A DNA stretch of 26,850 nucleotides. Origin: JAKPPT01 sp964630305 (GTDB taxonomy: Bacteria > Spirochaetota > Spirochaetia > Treponematales > UBA12059). The stretch spans positions 1-26,850 of the forward strand of contig CAZVTR010000033.1 in NCBI GenBank assembly GCA_964630305.1, given 5' to 3'. The position numbers were made by a program, and so were the translations under genes. Under the pieces are notes generated by a model. It saw only the letters and a list, made by a program, of their open reading frames with translations, did not search any database and was not told where the DNA came from. Shown here piece by piece: positions 16,891-24,456 of the stretch (position 1 is the stretch's first letter; the number at the start of each line of letters is the position of its first letter).

Positions 16891-18048
16891 ATGAATACAG
16901 AACAAAAACCTACTGAAGAGCAACTGCAATCATCGCCGCAAGAACAGATTCAGCCTGATGCCCCGTCATTAAAGAAGCTATCAAAAGCAACAACAAGCCT
17001 TGCACGAGCAAATTTGCTCTTAGTTTCATTTATTGCAGGAGTGCTTCTCATTGCTTGCTTAAAAATTGGAGCCAGCGTTATTCTTCCAATTCTCATAGCG
17101 ATATTTCTTTCATTTGTGCTTGAACCGCCTGTTAGATTTTTTCAAAAACGTAAAATACCGCGCATCATAGCTATACTCTTTGTAATTTTTATTATGATTG
17201 TCGTACTGGGAGTTGTATCCATAATTCTCTATAACAGCATTCGTTCTATTGCTAACAATCTTAGTTTTTATGAAAAACGAAGTTTGGAAATTTATAAACT
17301 AGCAGCATCTGTTTTTAGTTTGCCATTCGATGAGCATCTTTCTTTTTTTGATAACGTCTGGAACCAGGCCAATATTAGAAAAACAGTACAGGATCTAGTG
17401 CTGTCATTCTCTGGATCGTTTATCAGCAATGCTGTAAAACTTGTTACCATTCTCATCATTACCATTTTTCTCATGATGGAAGCATCCTTTCTTCAAAAAA
17501 AGCTGGAAGTTGCTTTAGCGGATAATTTTTCTATAGATATTCAAAAAATTGCATCTAATATCATTAAAAGTATTACTCGCTATCTCAGCATAAAATTTTT
17601 TGTAAGCCTTGCAACAGGGCTACTCGTGTGGCTGTTTTTAGCGCTCTTAAAACTTGATTTTGCAGTTATCTGGGGAGTGCTATCATTTATTTTAAACTTT
17701 ATCCCTACATTCGGTTCAATTGCAGCTGGTGCAAGTGTAATTAGCTTTGCACTGCTTCAGTTCTGGCCGTCTCCAATGCCAATAATCTGGGCAGCTAGTA
17801 TTATGATAGGTGTTAATATGGTCATTGGAAACATTATTGAACCTCATGTTCAGGGACAAAATCTTGGTCTTTCTACATTTGTCGTACTTACCTCACTCCT
17901 TGTCTGGGGCTGGATTTGGGGATTTGCCGGGTTAGTACTATCTGTTCCCATGACTGTTATTGTAAAGATTATCTGTGAAGAAATTCCAGGGTTAAAGCCC
18001 CTTGCAATTATTATGAGTACCCGTAAAGAAGTATCTAATTCACAGTAA
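16891..18048 (+). CDS. AI-2E family transporter (UPF0118 permease)
   Basis: The 385-residue integral membrane protein has a charged, Gln/Glu-rich cytoplasmic N-terminus of about 45 residues, then paired hydrophobic segments, a long soluble loop (about residues 120-190) and further membrane segments. The C-terminal NxIEPHVQGQNLGLST block is the family signature. Members have been linked to export of the quorum signal AI-2 and, in other cases, to Na+/H+ antiport, so the substrate cannot be read from the sequence. The start is uncertain: no Shine-Dalgarno precedes the ATG at 16891. The frame is open upstream, but that extension overlaps the SPOR gene and looks spurious. Confidence 0.85.
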   Translation: MNTEQKPTEEQLQSSPQEQIQPDAPSLKKLSKATTSLARANLLLVSFIAGVLLIACLKIGASVILPILIAIFLSFVLEPPVRFFQKRKIPRIIAILFVIFIMIVVLGVVSIILYNSIRSIANNLSFYEKRSLEIYKLAASVFSLPFDEHLSFFDNVWNQANIRKTVQDLVLSFSGSFISNAVKLVTILIITIFLMMEASFLQKKLEVALADNFSIDIQKIASNIIKSITRYLSIKFFVSLATGLLVWLFLALLKLDFAVIWGVLSFILNFIPTFGSIAAGASVISFALLQFWPSPMPIIWAASIMIGVNMVIGNIIEPHVQGQNLGLSTFVVLTSLLVWGWIWGFAGLVLSVPMTVIVKIICEEIPGLKPLAIIMSTRKEVSNSQ

Positions 18049-18073
18049 GTATTTTTCTTACACAAAATCATAC

Positions 18074-18103
18074 TTTACAATTTATCATTTTGTGATATAT
18101 CAT
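18074..18103 (+). promoter_or_regulatory. Promoter of the diguanylate cyclase gene, predicting a leaderless mRNA
   Basis: TTTACA (18074-18079) matches the -35 box at five of six positions, and TATCAT (18098-18103) matches the -10 box at five of six, with an 18-bp spacer. The -10 box ends seven bases before the ATG at 18111, so transcription should begin at or next to the start codon. Confidence 0.5.
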
Positions 18104-18110
18104 TACTGAC

Positions 18111-19001
18111 ATGCATACAATTTTGCTTGTAGATGACAGCGAGCTTGAATTAAAAGCTCTTTCCTCATTACTGCAAAAAGAACATTATACAATCCTGACA
18201 ACTACTAATGGTGCTCAAGTTATCCCGCTGCTCAAATCAAGGAAAATCGATCTTGTTTTACTCGATATAATTATGCCGGGGAAATCTGGATTAGAACTGC
18301 TTGTAGACATCAAAGCCAGACCAGAGTTTGAAACGCTTCCTGTAATCATGGTAACTGCAAGAACAGATGCAGCAAATGTAAAAACTGCGCTTGACAGCGG
18401 AGCAATTGATTATATCCGCAAGCCATTTGAAGAACTCGAAATTAATGCTCGTGTACGTTCAGCTTTGCGAATTAAGGACTATCAGGAGCGCCTCCAGTAT
18501 CTCTCTACCCACGATGGACTAACCGGGCTCTTAAATCATGTTTCAACTCTTACTGCGTATGAAACGCTCTATCGTGAAGCACAGAAAAATAATACACCAT
18601 TTGCAATATGCATGCTCGATATAGACCATTTCAAAAGCATTAATGATAAATATGGTCATACAATTGGTGATAAGCTTCTTCAGCAGCTCGGTATTCTCAT
18701 TCATAATCATTTTTCTGCAAACGGGTTCGCAGGAAGATACGGCGGCGATGAGTTTTTAATTGTTCTCCGTAATTTTTCTAAAGAAATGGCTCTCTCTACT
18801 GCTGAAGCCTTTAGAAAGCATGTCGCTTCCAAAAAATGGGATACTATAATTTCAGGACTGCAGATAACAATCAGTATTGGAGTTTCTACTTATTCTTCAT
18901 CGCGCTATTTTGAGGGGCATCAACAGCTCATTGAAGATGCAGATACAGCACTCTATACAGCAAAAAATAATGGCAGAAACCAGGTTGTTTGCGCAGAATA
19001 G
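18111..19001 (+). CDS. Response-regulator diguanylate cyclase (REC-GGDEF)
   Basis: The protein makes the second messenger c-di-GMP under control of phosphorylation by a histidine kinase that is not in this window. Residues 1-120 are a receiver domain with acidic residues Asp8/Asp9, phospho-acceptor Asp52, Thr82 and Lys104. Residues 130-296 are a GGDEF domain with the THDGLTGLLN entry motif, DHFKSINDKYGH and an intact GGDEF at 211-215, so it should be active. The positions where the inhibitory RxxD I-site would lie (202-205) read SANG, so canonical product inhibition is absent. No Shine-Dalgarno is visible. Its 3' end meets the zinc-ribbon gene on the other strand with only 4 bp between stops. 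Confidence 0.93.
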   Translation: MHTILLVDDSELELKALSSLLQKEHYTILTTTNGAQVIPLLKSRKIDLVLLDIIMPGKSGLELLVDIKARPEFETLPVIMVTARTDAANVKTALDSGAIDYIRKPFEELEINARVRSALRIKDYQERLQYLSTHDGLTGLLNHVSTLTAYETLYREAQKNNTPFAICMLDIDHFKSINDKYGHTIGDKLLQQLGILIHNHFSANGFAGRYGGDEFLIVLRNFSKEMALSTAEAFRKHVASKKWDTIISGLQITISIGVSTYSSSRYFEGHQQLIEDADTALYTAKNNGRNQVVCAE

Positions 19002-19005
19002 CTTA

Positions 19006-19314
19006 TTACAGAATTCGCAATAGTAATAAAATAAACGACATAACAAAAACGAGTACGATGATGCCTAGCGCAGTGAGTGATAATGGTTTATAAGTTGAGT
19101 TTTTATGGCTTATAGAATCCTGCTCCGACGCTGCTCTTACCGAAGATCCGCAGAGCGGGCAGCCTTCTATAAAAATATCTTCTGGACCGGAAAACCCGCA
19201 TCGCGGGCAGAGTACTGACGTAAAAATTCTGCCGCAGCTCGGACATCGCTTTGCTGCGGCAGTAACCTCTTTACCACAATTCTGGCAATAATATTTGTGA
19301 ACCGAAGATTTCAG
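19006..19314 (-). CDS. Double zinc-ribbon membrane-anchored protein
   Basis: The protein of about 102 residues has two tandem zinc ribbons, each with two CxxC knuckles (YYCQNCG with CPSCG, then CPRCG with CPLCG), and one C-terminal transmembrane segment of about 20 hydrophobic residues. It would be a tail-anchored cytoplasmic zinc-ribbon protein; its function is unknown. The best start is an unusual CTG at 19314, which overlaps the stop of the FmdB-type gene as CTGA and has AAGGAG five bases upstream. ATG codons at 19347 and 19341 lie inside the preceding gene and lack ribosome sites. Confidence 0.65.
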   Translation of the reverse strand: MKSSVHKYYCQNCGKEVTAAAKRCPSCGRIFTSVLCPRCGFSGPEDIFIEGCPLCGSSVRAASEQDSISHKNSTYKPLSLTALGIIVLVFVMSFILLLLRIL

Positions 19315-19589
19315 GCTGGCTCCTTTGCTGCAGAACAACATGAACATGATGTCGTATCAGTTTTAGTGGTGTTTTCACATTTCTTTACTGTTCCCGATGC
19401 GGGATTGCTCTTTTTAGAATCAGTTACATAGAAACCGGAACCCTTAAAAATAACACCTGTACCGCCGGAAATGAGACGTTTCACTAAACCACCACATTGC
19501 GGACATTGAGTATCCGGATTTTCACTCATTGTCTGGTTCTTTTCATAGTAATAACCACAAGTCTTGCATTCATACTCGTATGTCGGCAT
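19311..19589 (-). CDS. FmdB-family zinc-ribbon protein
   Basis: The first 45 residues are the FmdB putative regulatory domain: MPTYEYECKTCG with Cys8 and Cys11, then CPQCGG with Cys29 and Cys32, which form one zinc ribbon. A Gly-rich GTGVIFKGSGFY block and a Ser/Lys-rich tail ending in a SCSCCS cluster follow. The family was named for a regulator in methylotrophs, but most members have no proven function. AGGAG lies seven bases before the ATG. It leads a two-gene unit with the double zinc-ribbon protein. Confidence 0.85.
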   Translation of the reverse strand: MPTYEYECKTCGYYYEKNQTMSENPDTQCPQCGGLVKRLISGGTGVIFKGSGFYVTDSKKSNPASGTVKKCENTTKTDTTSCSCCSAAKEPA

Positions 19590-19635
19590 AGTACTCTCCT
19601 GGAAAACAAATGGTTTTTGGTAAGGTTCTCATAAA

Positions 19636-19664
19636 AATGTAATAAAAAATCAAGCTTTAGTAAA
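19636..19664 (-). promoter_or_regulatory. Candidate promoter of the zinc-ribbon gene pair
   Basis: On the minus strand TTTACT (19664-19659) and TACATT (19641-19636) stand 17 bp apart, each matching four of six consensus positions. It would give a leader of roughly 40 nt before the FmdB-type ATG. The match is modest. Confidence 0.3.
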
Positions 19665-19692
19665 GGGCTCTTTTTTACCATTTTCATGTATC

Positions 19693-19721
19693 ATGACAAA
19701 TTTATACAAAATCAGTATACT
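19693..19721 (+). promoter_or_regulatory. Promoter of the 82-residue gene, predicting a leaderless mRNA
   Basis: ATGACA (19693-19698) and TATACT (19716-19721) each match five of six consensus positions with an ideal 17-bp spacer. The -10 box ends seven bases before the ATG at 19729, so the transcript should begin at the start codon. Confidence 0.55.
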
Positions 19722-19728
19722 GTGAGCT

Positions 19729-19977
19729 ATGACGCTTTACGAACAGTACCTGGTTTTCCCTGACGGTGACACACAGGAGATTGAACATTCTTTAGTGATT
19801 GATACTATCGTCGATGTGAATGGCATTCCTCTATCTGCTGACAGCATGGAAGCCACTAACCTTATGTACAGAGTCTACAAAATCCAAAAACAAGAAAAAA
19901 CAGGCAGCTGTACTACTTTCTATTATCTTGAACAACTCTCAATTTATGAAGTCACTGCTTTACGACGCGGATTTTAA
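19729..19977 (+). CDS. Conserved-looking small protein of unknown function
   Basis: I do not recognise this 82-residue acidic protein. It has no signal peptide, membrane segment or metal motif. It begins MTLYEQYLVFPDGDTQEIE and looks like a mixed alpha/beta fold with a central SLVIDTIVDVNGIPL strand-like stretch. A good promoter immediately upstream supports a real gene. There is no Shine-Dalgarno site, consistent with leaderless translation. Its last four bases overlap the last four of the convergent ComFB-type gene, and no terminator separates them. Confidence 0.6.
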   Translation: MTLYEQYLVFPDGDTQEIEHSLVIDTIVDVNGIPLSADSMEATNLMYRVYKIQKQEKTGSCTTFYYLEQLSIYEVTALRRGF

Positions 19978-20687
19978 ATATCATCGTCATCATCTTGACT
20001 GAATGGCAGCATATAGAGATCTGGCAGTTTATGCACATTTTGCATAGAAAATTGCAGATGCGGATTGGCTTCAGAAGCAATTTTTAATCCAACAAAGTGT
20101 GATAACTCTTCGAACCCTTCTGCTCTAATGACTATGCTGAATGAAAACAGTTGTAACTTTCCTGCTTTATCAGCTTTAACAGGACGAGGCCAGAAAATAA
20201 ATGTTCCGCCGGTATTCTTATAGAGCCGAATAGGATTTTGCCAATTCTCATCCATCATAGCAACAGGCTCATCATGTTCATCCATTAGGAAAACATCAAT
20301 GTCATACATGGGCTCAAACGTTACACCGTGAAATACTCTGCCCATAATAGGCGGTATATTAAATGCTGGTCCCTCGAGCACTAAAGGCGCTTTTGATGGC
20401 TTTTGTACAGTATGGTTTCGGGGACTTGCATTGATTTTTGCCCAGCCCTCTTTAACGAGAGAAACAACATCTGCCATGCGCTGCAATTTATCAACATAAT
20501 CGATTTCACTGTATGCAAGCCCCCTGCTTGAAACTACATATTCAGGTTTTACTCTGTTGAGCACATAGCATGCGACATCGGTTCTGCATTGTTCACAGGT
20601 ACACCAGGAAGTTTTATCTTTTTCTGCATCAAACATTTCCTGGATAACACTTTTAACAAGATCCTCCATTAAGTTATGAACTTCCAT
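19974..20687 (-). CDS. ComFB-domain protein with C-terminal beta-rich domain
   Basis: Residues 1-95 match the ComFB family: MEVHNLMEDLVKSVIQEMF, the cysteine cluster CTCEQC (Cys29, 31, 34), TDVACYVLNRVKPEYVVSSRGLAY. ComFB proteins have recently been proposed as receptors of cyclic dinucleotides such as c-di-GMP, which fits the diguanylate cyclase encoded about 1 kb away. Residues from about 115 to 225 form a beta-rich extension not found in short ComFB proteins; its GRVFHGVTF, WQNPIRLYKNTGGTFIFWP and VIRAEGFEEL segments resemble a transthyretin or carboxypeptidase-regulatory-like sandwich (inference). The tail is five Asp residues plus Ile. AAGGGGG lies five bases before the ATG. It follows the HD gene by 55 bp, probably as an operon. 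Confidence 0.8.
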   Translation of the reverse strand: MEVHNLMEDLVKSVIQEMFDAEKDKTSWCTCEQCRTDVACYVLNRVKPEYVVSSRGLAYSEIDYVDKLQRMADVVSLVKEGWAKINASPRNHTVQKPSKAPLVLEGPAFNIPPIMGRVFHGVTFEPMYDIDVFLMDEHDEPVAMMDENWQNPIRLYKNTGGTFIFWPRPVKADKAGKLQLFSFSIVIRAEGFEELSHFVGLKIASEANPHLQFSMQNVHKLPDLYMLPFSQDDDDDI

Positions 20688-20742
20688 GTATACCCCCTTT
20701 ACACTATCAATGTTACTTCATTGCGCTCACTCTAGCAAGCGT

Positions 20743-21951
20743 TTATATACTCAATAGCGAGCGTATTGCTGCTATTATACTACCTTGAGCAGCCTTTTCA
20801 GGACTGTATATCCTGATTTTTCTTAAATCATGTTCAAAAGCCCTAATAAGATCCTGATTAAAGACCGTAGAGACTTCTGTGACGGTTTTGCCCGTACCTG
20901 CTACACGAAGATCTGATTCCAGCGTAATCGGTTCGGTAATATCGATTATCATATCAGAACAGTGTAAATGTTTTTTAAGCTCATTTTGAATGCTCGTGCG
21001 AATTTGCAATGATAAGAGCGGAGCAAAATCATCGGTATAGGGTTGTTCTTCTAACAGCACATACAATGCTCCATTACGGACACGCTCAGCGTATTGAGCG
21101 GAAGCATGCGGTAAACTAAGAAACAGGCTGAAAAACTCATGATCATCCAGGTTATAGAGTGCTTTCGGTTCTATAATGCCATCATGTAAAGCATCAAAAA
21201 CACCCTGCTTAATCATAGCCGTAGCGGATCGAACCATCCTATGCCAATATACAGCCCGATACATCTCATACTTTGAAAACAGCAGTCCCTCAACTGACAT
21301 AACACCGCGCATATCTACTGCGAGCGAACCATGTTCTATGGTAATATGCTGGAAAATAAAATCCACATCCTGTATTCCATAGGGCACACCGCAAGCCCAG
21401 GCATCTCGATTCAAATAATCAAGTTTATCAGGATCGAGCGTCCCAGAAAGAATGCTCCGATAGAGCAATATCTCAGGGTCATCCGTTATCAAAGATTCAT
21501 CGATGATGGCAGCTGTTTTTTCAGGATGAGCTCCCGCTCTAGCTAGTGCATCAGCCATTTCTTTGCATAAAAGCTTTCCAGTAAGCACCTCATGCGATTC
21601 GAGCGGGAGTTCTTTGAGCGAGTGTGTATAGGGGAAATGCCCAACATCATGACATAACGCTGCAGCAAGAAAACTTCTGATTCCATCATGTGTTATATAA
21701 TCATCGATACCGGAAACTGACTGAAGAATTCTCAGAGCCATTGCATAAACACCAATCGAATGTGCTCGTCGCGAATGTGTTGCTCCTGGATACACAAGCT
21801 GAGTCGGTCCAAGCTGAAGAATCCTTCCTAATTTGATAAAAACTGGATGCGTCAGTACCGATTCAAATGAACGCGGGAAAAGCACATTTTTCCACAGCGG
21901 ATCCCGCACAGGTTCTGTGCATTCTGAAATATATTTTGTTACCATGGACAT
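20743..21951 (-). CDS. HD-domain phosphohydrolase (SAMHD1/dGTPase-like)
   Basis: The 402-residue protein carries the metal-binding HD motif: His64 in RRAHSIGVY, His101-Asp102 in CHDVGHFPYTHS and Asp178 in LDPDKLDYLNRDA. It resembles the YdhJ/SAMHD1 branch of HD enzymes, many of which cleave dNTPs to nucleosides and triphosphate; the true substrate is not visible. The ATG at 21951 is preferred because AGGAG lies seven bases before it; the frame is open six codons further to a TTG. The gene is divergent from the lipoprotein gene and precedes the ComFB-type gene. Confidence 0.85.
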   Translation of the reverse strand: MSMVTKYISECTEPVRDPLWKNVLFPRSFESVLTHPVFIKLGRILQLGPTQLVYPGATHSRRAHSIGVYAMALRILQSVSGIDDYITHDGIRSFLAAALCHDVGHFPYTHSLKELPLESHEVLTGKLLCKEMADALARAGAHPEKTAAIIDESLITDDPEILLYRSILSGTLDPDKLDYLNRDAWACGVPYGIQDVDFIFQHITIEHGSLAVDMRGVMSVEGLLFSKYEMYRAVYWHRMVRSATAMIKQGVFDALHDGIIEPKALYNLDDHEFFSLFLSLPHASAQYAERVRNGALYVLLEEQPYTDDFAPLLSLQIRTSIQNELKKHLHCSDMIIDITEPITLESDLRVAGTGKTVTEVSTVFNQDLIRAFEHDLRKIRIYSPEKAAQGSIIAAIRSLLSI

Positions 21952-22055
21952 GCTTGCTCTCCTCATCAATTCTGGTATTGATTTACCTCTGTTTCATAGT
22001 ACCAGACAGTAAATTTTACATTGTGTTAATTCATAGAATAGTATACCATATCAAC

Positions 22056-22688
22056 ATGATGCGTTGTATCTTTTCTGTTTTTATTTTTAGCATCCTCACT
22101 GTTCTATCATGTAAAGTTTCTTATTCAAAAAATACCCCAGCTTCTCAACAAGACACTACATTTCCGTTAATTATTCGGCAGGAAGTAAAAAAACCTCCTC
22201 AGGATATTCAAACGCAAACATTTCCTGAACCGCCCGGAAGCTTAAATTTTGAAGATCGTCATCTAGTGGCAAAACCGCTTACAGAAATTAGCGCCTACGA
22301 TTTTTATTTAGGGGATACTGAACAGCCTGCATGGGTACGTTCTGTCCTTACTTCTATTACAACTATGCTTACAAAAAAAAAGATTGATGATGCATTGCTT
22401 TCAGAAAATTTTCCTCAAGGGCTTAAAACAACGCTCGATATTGCTCTGCAGAAGCTTGATGGAATTGAAGAAATTAGATTTGCTTCGGTGCCGCTTACTA
22501 AACCCCAGTTTCTTGTACTCGATTTTGTTATCCTAACAAAAAACAAACGCATACCGGGAGAATGCATAGCAGATTCAGAAAACGGGAAAATTATTCATCT
22601 TATGCTTGCACCCGAAACATCGGCAAGCCTTCGTGCGCAAAATAAAGAAGTAAACCCGCAGGAACTATTGCAGGAACTACAAAAATGA
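22056..22688 (+). CDS. Putative lipoprotein of unknown function
   Basis: I do not recognise the mature domain. Residues 1-19 form a short hydrophobic signal peptide ending in TVLSC, a relaxed lipobox of the kind spirochaetes use, with Cys19 as lipidation site. A Gln/Pro-rich linker and a globular domain of about 130 residues follow (210 residues in total). Two ATGs are adjacent at 22056 and 22059. No Shine-Dalgarno precedes them, while TATACC (22042-22047) ends eight bases upstream. The frame is open further upstream but that part overlaps the HD gene and lacks a start signal. Its stop overlaps the next gene as ATGA, so the two products probably work together. Confidence 0.7.
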   Translation: MMRCIFSVFIFSILTVLSCKVSYSKNTPASQQDTTFPLIIRQEVKKPPQDIQTQTFPEPPGSLNFEDRHLVAKPLTEISAYDFYLGDTEQPAWVRSVLTSITTMLTKKKIDDALLSENFPQGLKTTLDIALQKLDGIEEIRFASVPLTKPQFLVLDFVILTKNKRIPGECIADSENGKIIHLMLAPETSASLRAQNKEVNPQELLQELQK

Positions 22689-23830
22689 CAAAAACGTGTT
22701 CTGGATTGGAAAAAGACTTTATCATCGATACACTTATTAAAAAAAATGCTATGCTCAAAAATCAGGATATGACCTGTATTATAGAAATAGTGAGCCAAAC
22801 CAATAATCAAATACAAACGCTCATGCATTCAAAAGATAGAACAGCACCCGAGTCTGGAATGTATACTGCACAGCTCGATGAATTGCGAACTGTGAGTCTA
22901 ATACTAACATACAAGTCGCACGAAAAATCGTATCATATTTTCTTGCTGCCTGAAACGATTGCAATTCATGAAGTATCTTTGAAAAAGCATACAAAAGCAT
23001 TTATTGAATTTACCTGCACACTTGGACACGAACAGCTTGATCTCTCTGTATCCAAACAGACACAGTACCATGCTAGAAATTGTATTATCTTTTCAGAAAT
23101 TCTTACACAAGAACCTTTACAATATGAATCGCTTACTTCAATTGCACTGCCCATGACTACGATTTTCCCCTGGCATGAAGGAACAGCTTCCATGCCAGAA
23201 CTTGCTCGTATAGCTCTGGAAGCCCAGAAGCTTATAGTATTTGATTATATGTATGGTATTCCTGAAACTGCATGCTGTATTGGAAATAGGCTTTTATTGA
23301 GAGATGAGTTTGAAACGAGAGTTAAGCAATCCAGCAAACAAACACAAGATGCTATTAAACAAGAACTCAAGCAGATAGCAATGCAAAAAGCTAACCTTTG
23401 TCTCTATCCGTTAAGCTGTATACAGGAAAATCTTTCTGGCATATCAATGTGGAATTATCAAAACATAACAAAAGAAAAATTGCTCACTGTAATTCATCTG
23501 CTTGATGCTGTGGTACTTGGATTACTATGCAAACAGAATATTAATAACGCTACGATTCTTGGTATTTTTATCCATGGCATACTTATTATGCTCGATTCTG
23601 TACTCACAACTACTTCAGGTACCTGTATGCTTGTTCTCGAAAAACGAAGAATACGAGGTACTATTACATTTTTTCTGCTCTCAAAAGGTCAGTCAGGCTA
23701 TTTATACTATGGCCAATTGAGCGCCTTTGAACCAGAAGATTTTAGGTACCTCGCTGAATACATTTTACAGAAACCGCTCACAGAACAGGACTTTGACTCT
23801 GCGGAATTCAAGGCTATTTGCTCACTGTAA
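22685..23830 (+). CDS. Hypothetical protein, partner of the lipoprotein gene
   Basis: I do not recognise this 381-residue protein. It has no signal peptide; a moderately hydrophobic stretch near residues 275-310 (LLTVIHLLDAVVLGLLC onward) might be buried core rather than membrane. A Gln/Lys-rich helical segment near 215-245 could form a coiled coil. The start overlaps the lipoprotein stop by 4 nt, which indicates translational coupling. Transcription should end at the hairpin directly after the stop. A spirochaete-restricted family is likely. Confidence 0.65.
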   Translation: MTKTCSGLEKDFIIDTLIKKNAMLKNQDMTCIIEIVSQTNNQIQTLMHSKDRTAPESGMYTAQLDELRTVSLILTYKSHEKSYHIFLLPETIAIHEVSLKKHTKAFIEFTCTLGHEQLDLSVSKQTQYHARNCIIFSEILTQEPLQYESLTSIALPMTTIFPWHEGTASMPELARIALEAQKLIVFDYMYGIPETACCIGNRLLLRDEFETRVKQSSKQTQDAIKQELKQIAMQKANLCLYPLSCIQENLSGISMWNYQNITKEKLLTVIHLLDAVVLGLLCKQNINNATILGIFIHGILIMLDSVLTTTSGTCMLVLEKRRIRGTITFFLLSKGQSGYLYYGQLSAFEPEDFRYLAEYILQKPLTEQDFDSAEFKAICSL

Positions 23831-23862
23831 AAAAAGGCTGCCTTATCCACGGCAACCTTTTT
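23831..23862. terminator. Bidirectional intrinsic terminator
   Basis: AAAAAGG (23831-23837) pairs with CCTTTTT (23856-23862), and TGCC (23839-23842) with GGCA (23851-23854), separated by a single C/A mismatch, over an eight-base loop. The A and T runs make it usable on both strands. It lies between the convergent hypothetical gene and the RsbW-like gene. Confidence 0.75.
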
Positions 23863-23898
23863 GTTATACCTTACAGCATACAGCTTGCATGCGAAGAT

Positions 23899-24447
23899 TT
23901 AATGACGTTTATGAGGAAATTTTTTGAGCATAGCCACAGCATTCCGCTTTGAATTAAACACAAAACCGCCATCCCAGTATTCAAGCGCTGCAAATAAAGC
24001 GTTACCGCCATCGTTATCATCGCTCTTTGCAGTACGGAACGATACAAACTCCGCAAGTTTTTCAAAATCCTGATTTGCAAGGCATTCTAATCGTTTGCGG
24101 TTAAATTCATTCCACTTCTCAAGATCTTTGAAACCTTCACCCTCATCTTCAACTATGAGATGTGCATGATCAAGATCGAATGAGTACCAGACACGTACTT
24201 TTTTTGCAGGATTAGAACGATTGCCATGCTTTACAGCGTTTTTTATAACTTCGCTTATTTGTTGTTCCAGGAGGTTTATTTCTTTTATTTCAATAGGAGC
24301 GGACTGAACAATTAACAAGGTATAATATCGTATTTGACGATAATCCGACGAAAATTCTTTATATAGCATACCAGTTTTATCAAACAACGGACTATTTTCA
24401 TCAACACGAATTTCTTTAATCTCAGTTAAATAGGTTTTATCTGACAT
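23899..24447 (-). CDS. RsbW/SpoIIAB-like anti-sigma ATP-binding protein
   Basis: The 182-residue protein has a GHKL ATPase domain: N box with Glu66 and Asn70 in SEVIKNAVKHGN, G1 box DEGEGF at 101-106 and a G2-like DGGNALFAA at 146-154. Family members bind a sigma factor or another target and phosphorylate the STAS partner on serine. About 45 residues lie between the two glycine boxes, more than in short RsbW proteins. TAGGAG overlaps the STAS stop codon and serves as ribosome site, so the gene is coupled to the STAS gene. It is last in the operon, ending at the hairpin near 23850. The target is not in this window. Confidence 0.85.
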   Translation of the reverse strand: MSDKTYLTEIKEIRVDENSPLFDKTGMLYKEFSSDYRQIRYYTLLIVQSAPIEIKEINLLEQQISEVIKNAVKHGNRSNPAKKVRVWYSFDLDHAHLIVEDEGEGFKDLEKWNEFNRKRLECLANQDFEKLAEFVSFRTAKSDDNDGGNALFAALEYWDGGFVFNSKRNAVAMLKKFPHKRH

Positions 24448-24456
24448 ATACTGCTC

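Noticed and set aside
19659..19679. Imperfect palindrome GTAAA...TTTAC in the gap between the zinc-ribbon and 82-residue genes
   Set aside because: Imperfect, AT-rich at the ends and overlapping a weak promoter; too little signal to call an operator.
21867..22055. N-terminal extension of the lipoprotein gene
   Set aside because: It overlaps the HD gene on the other strand, while the paired ATG at 22056 gives a proper lipoprotein signal peptide.
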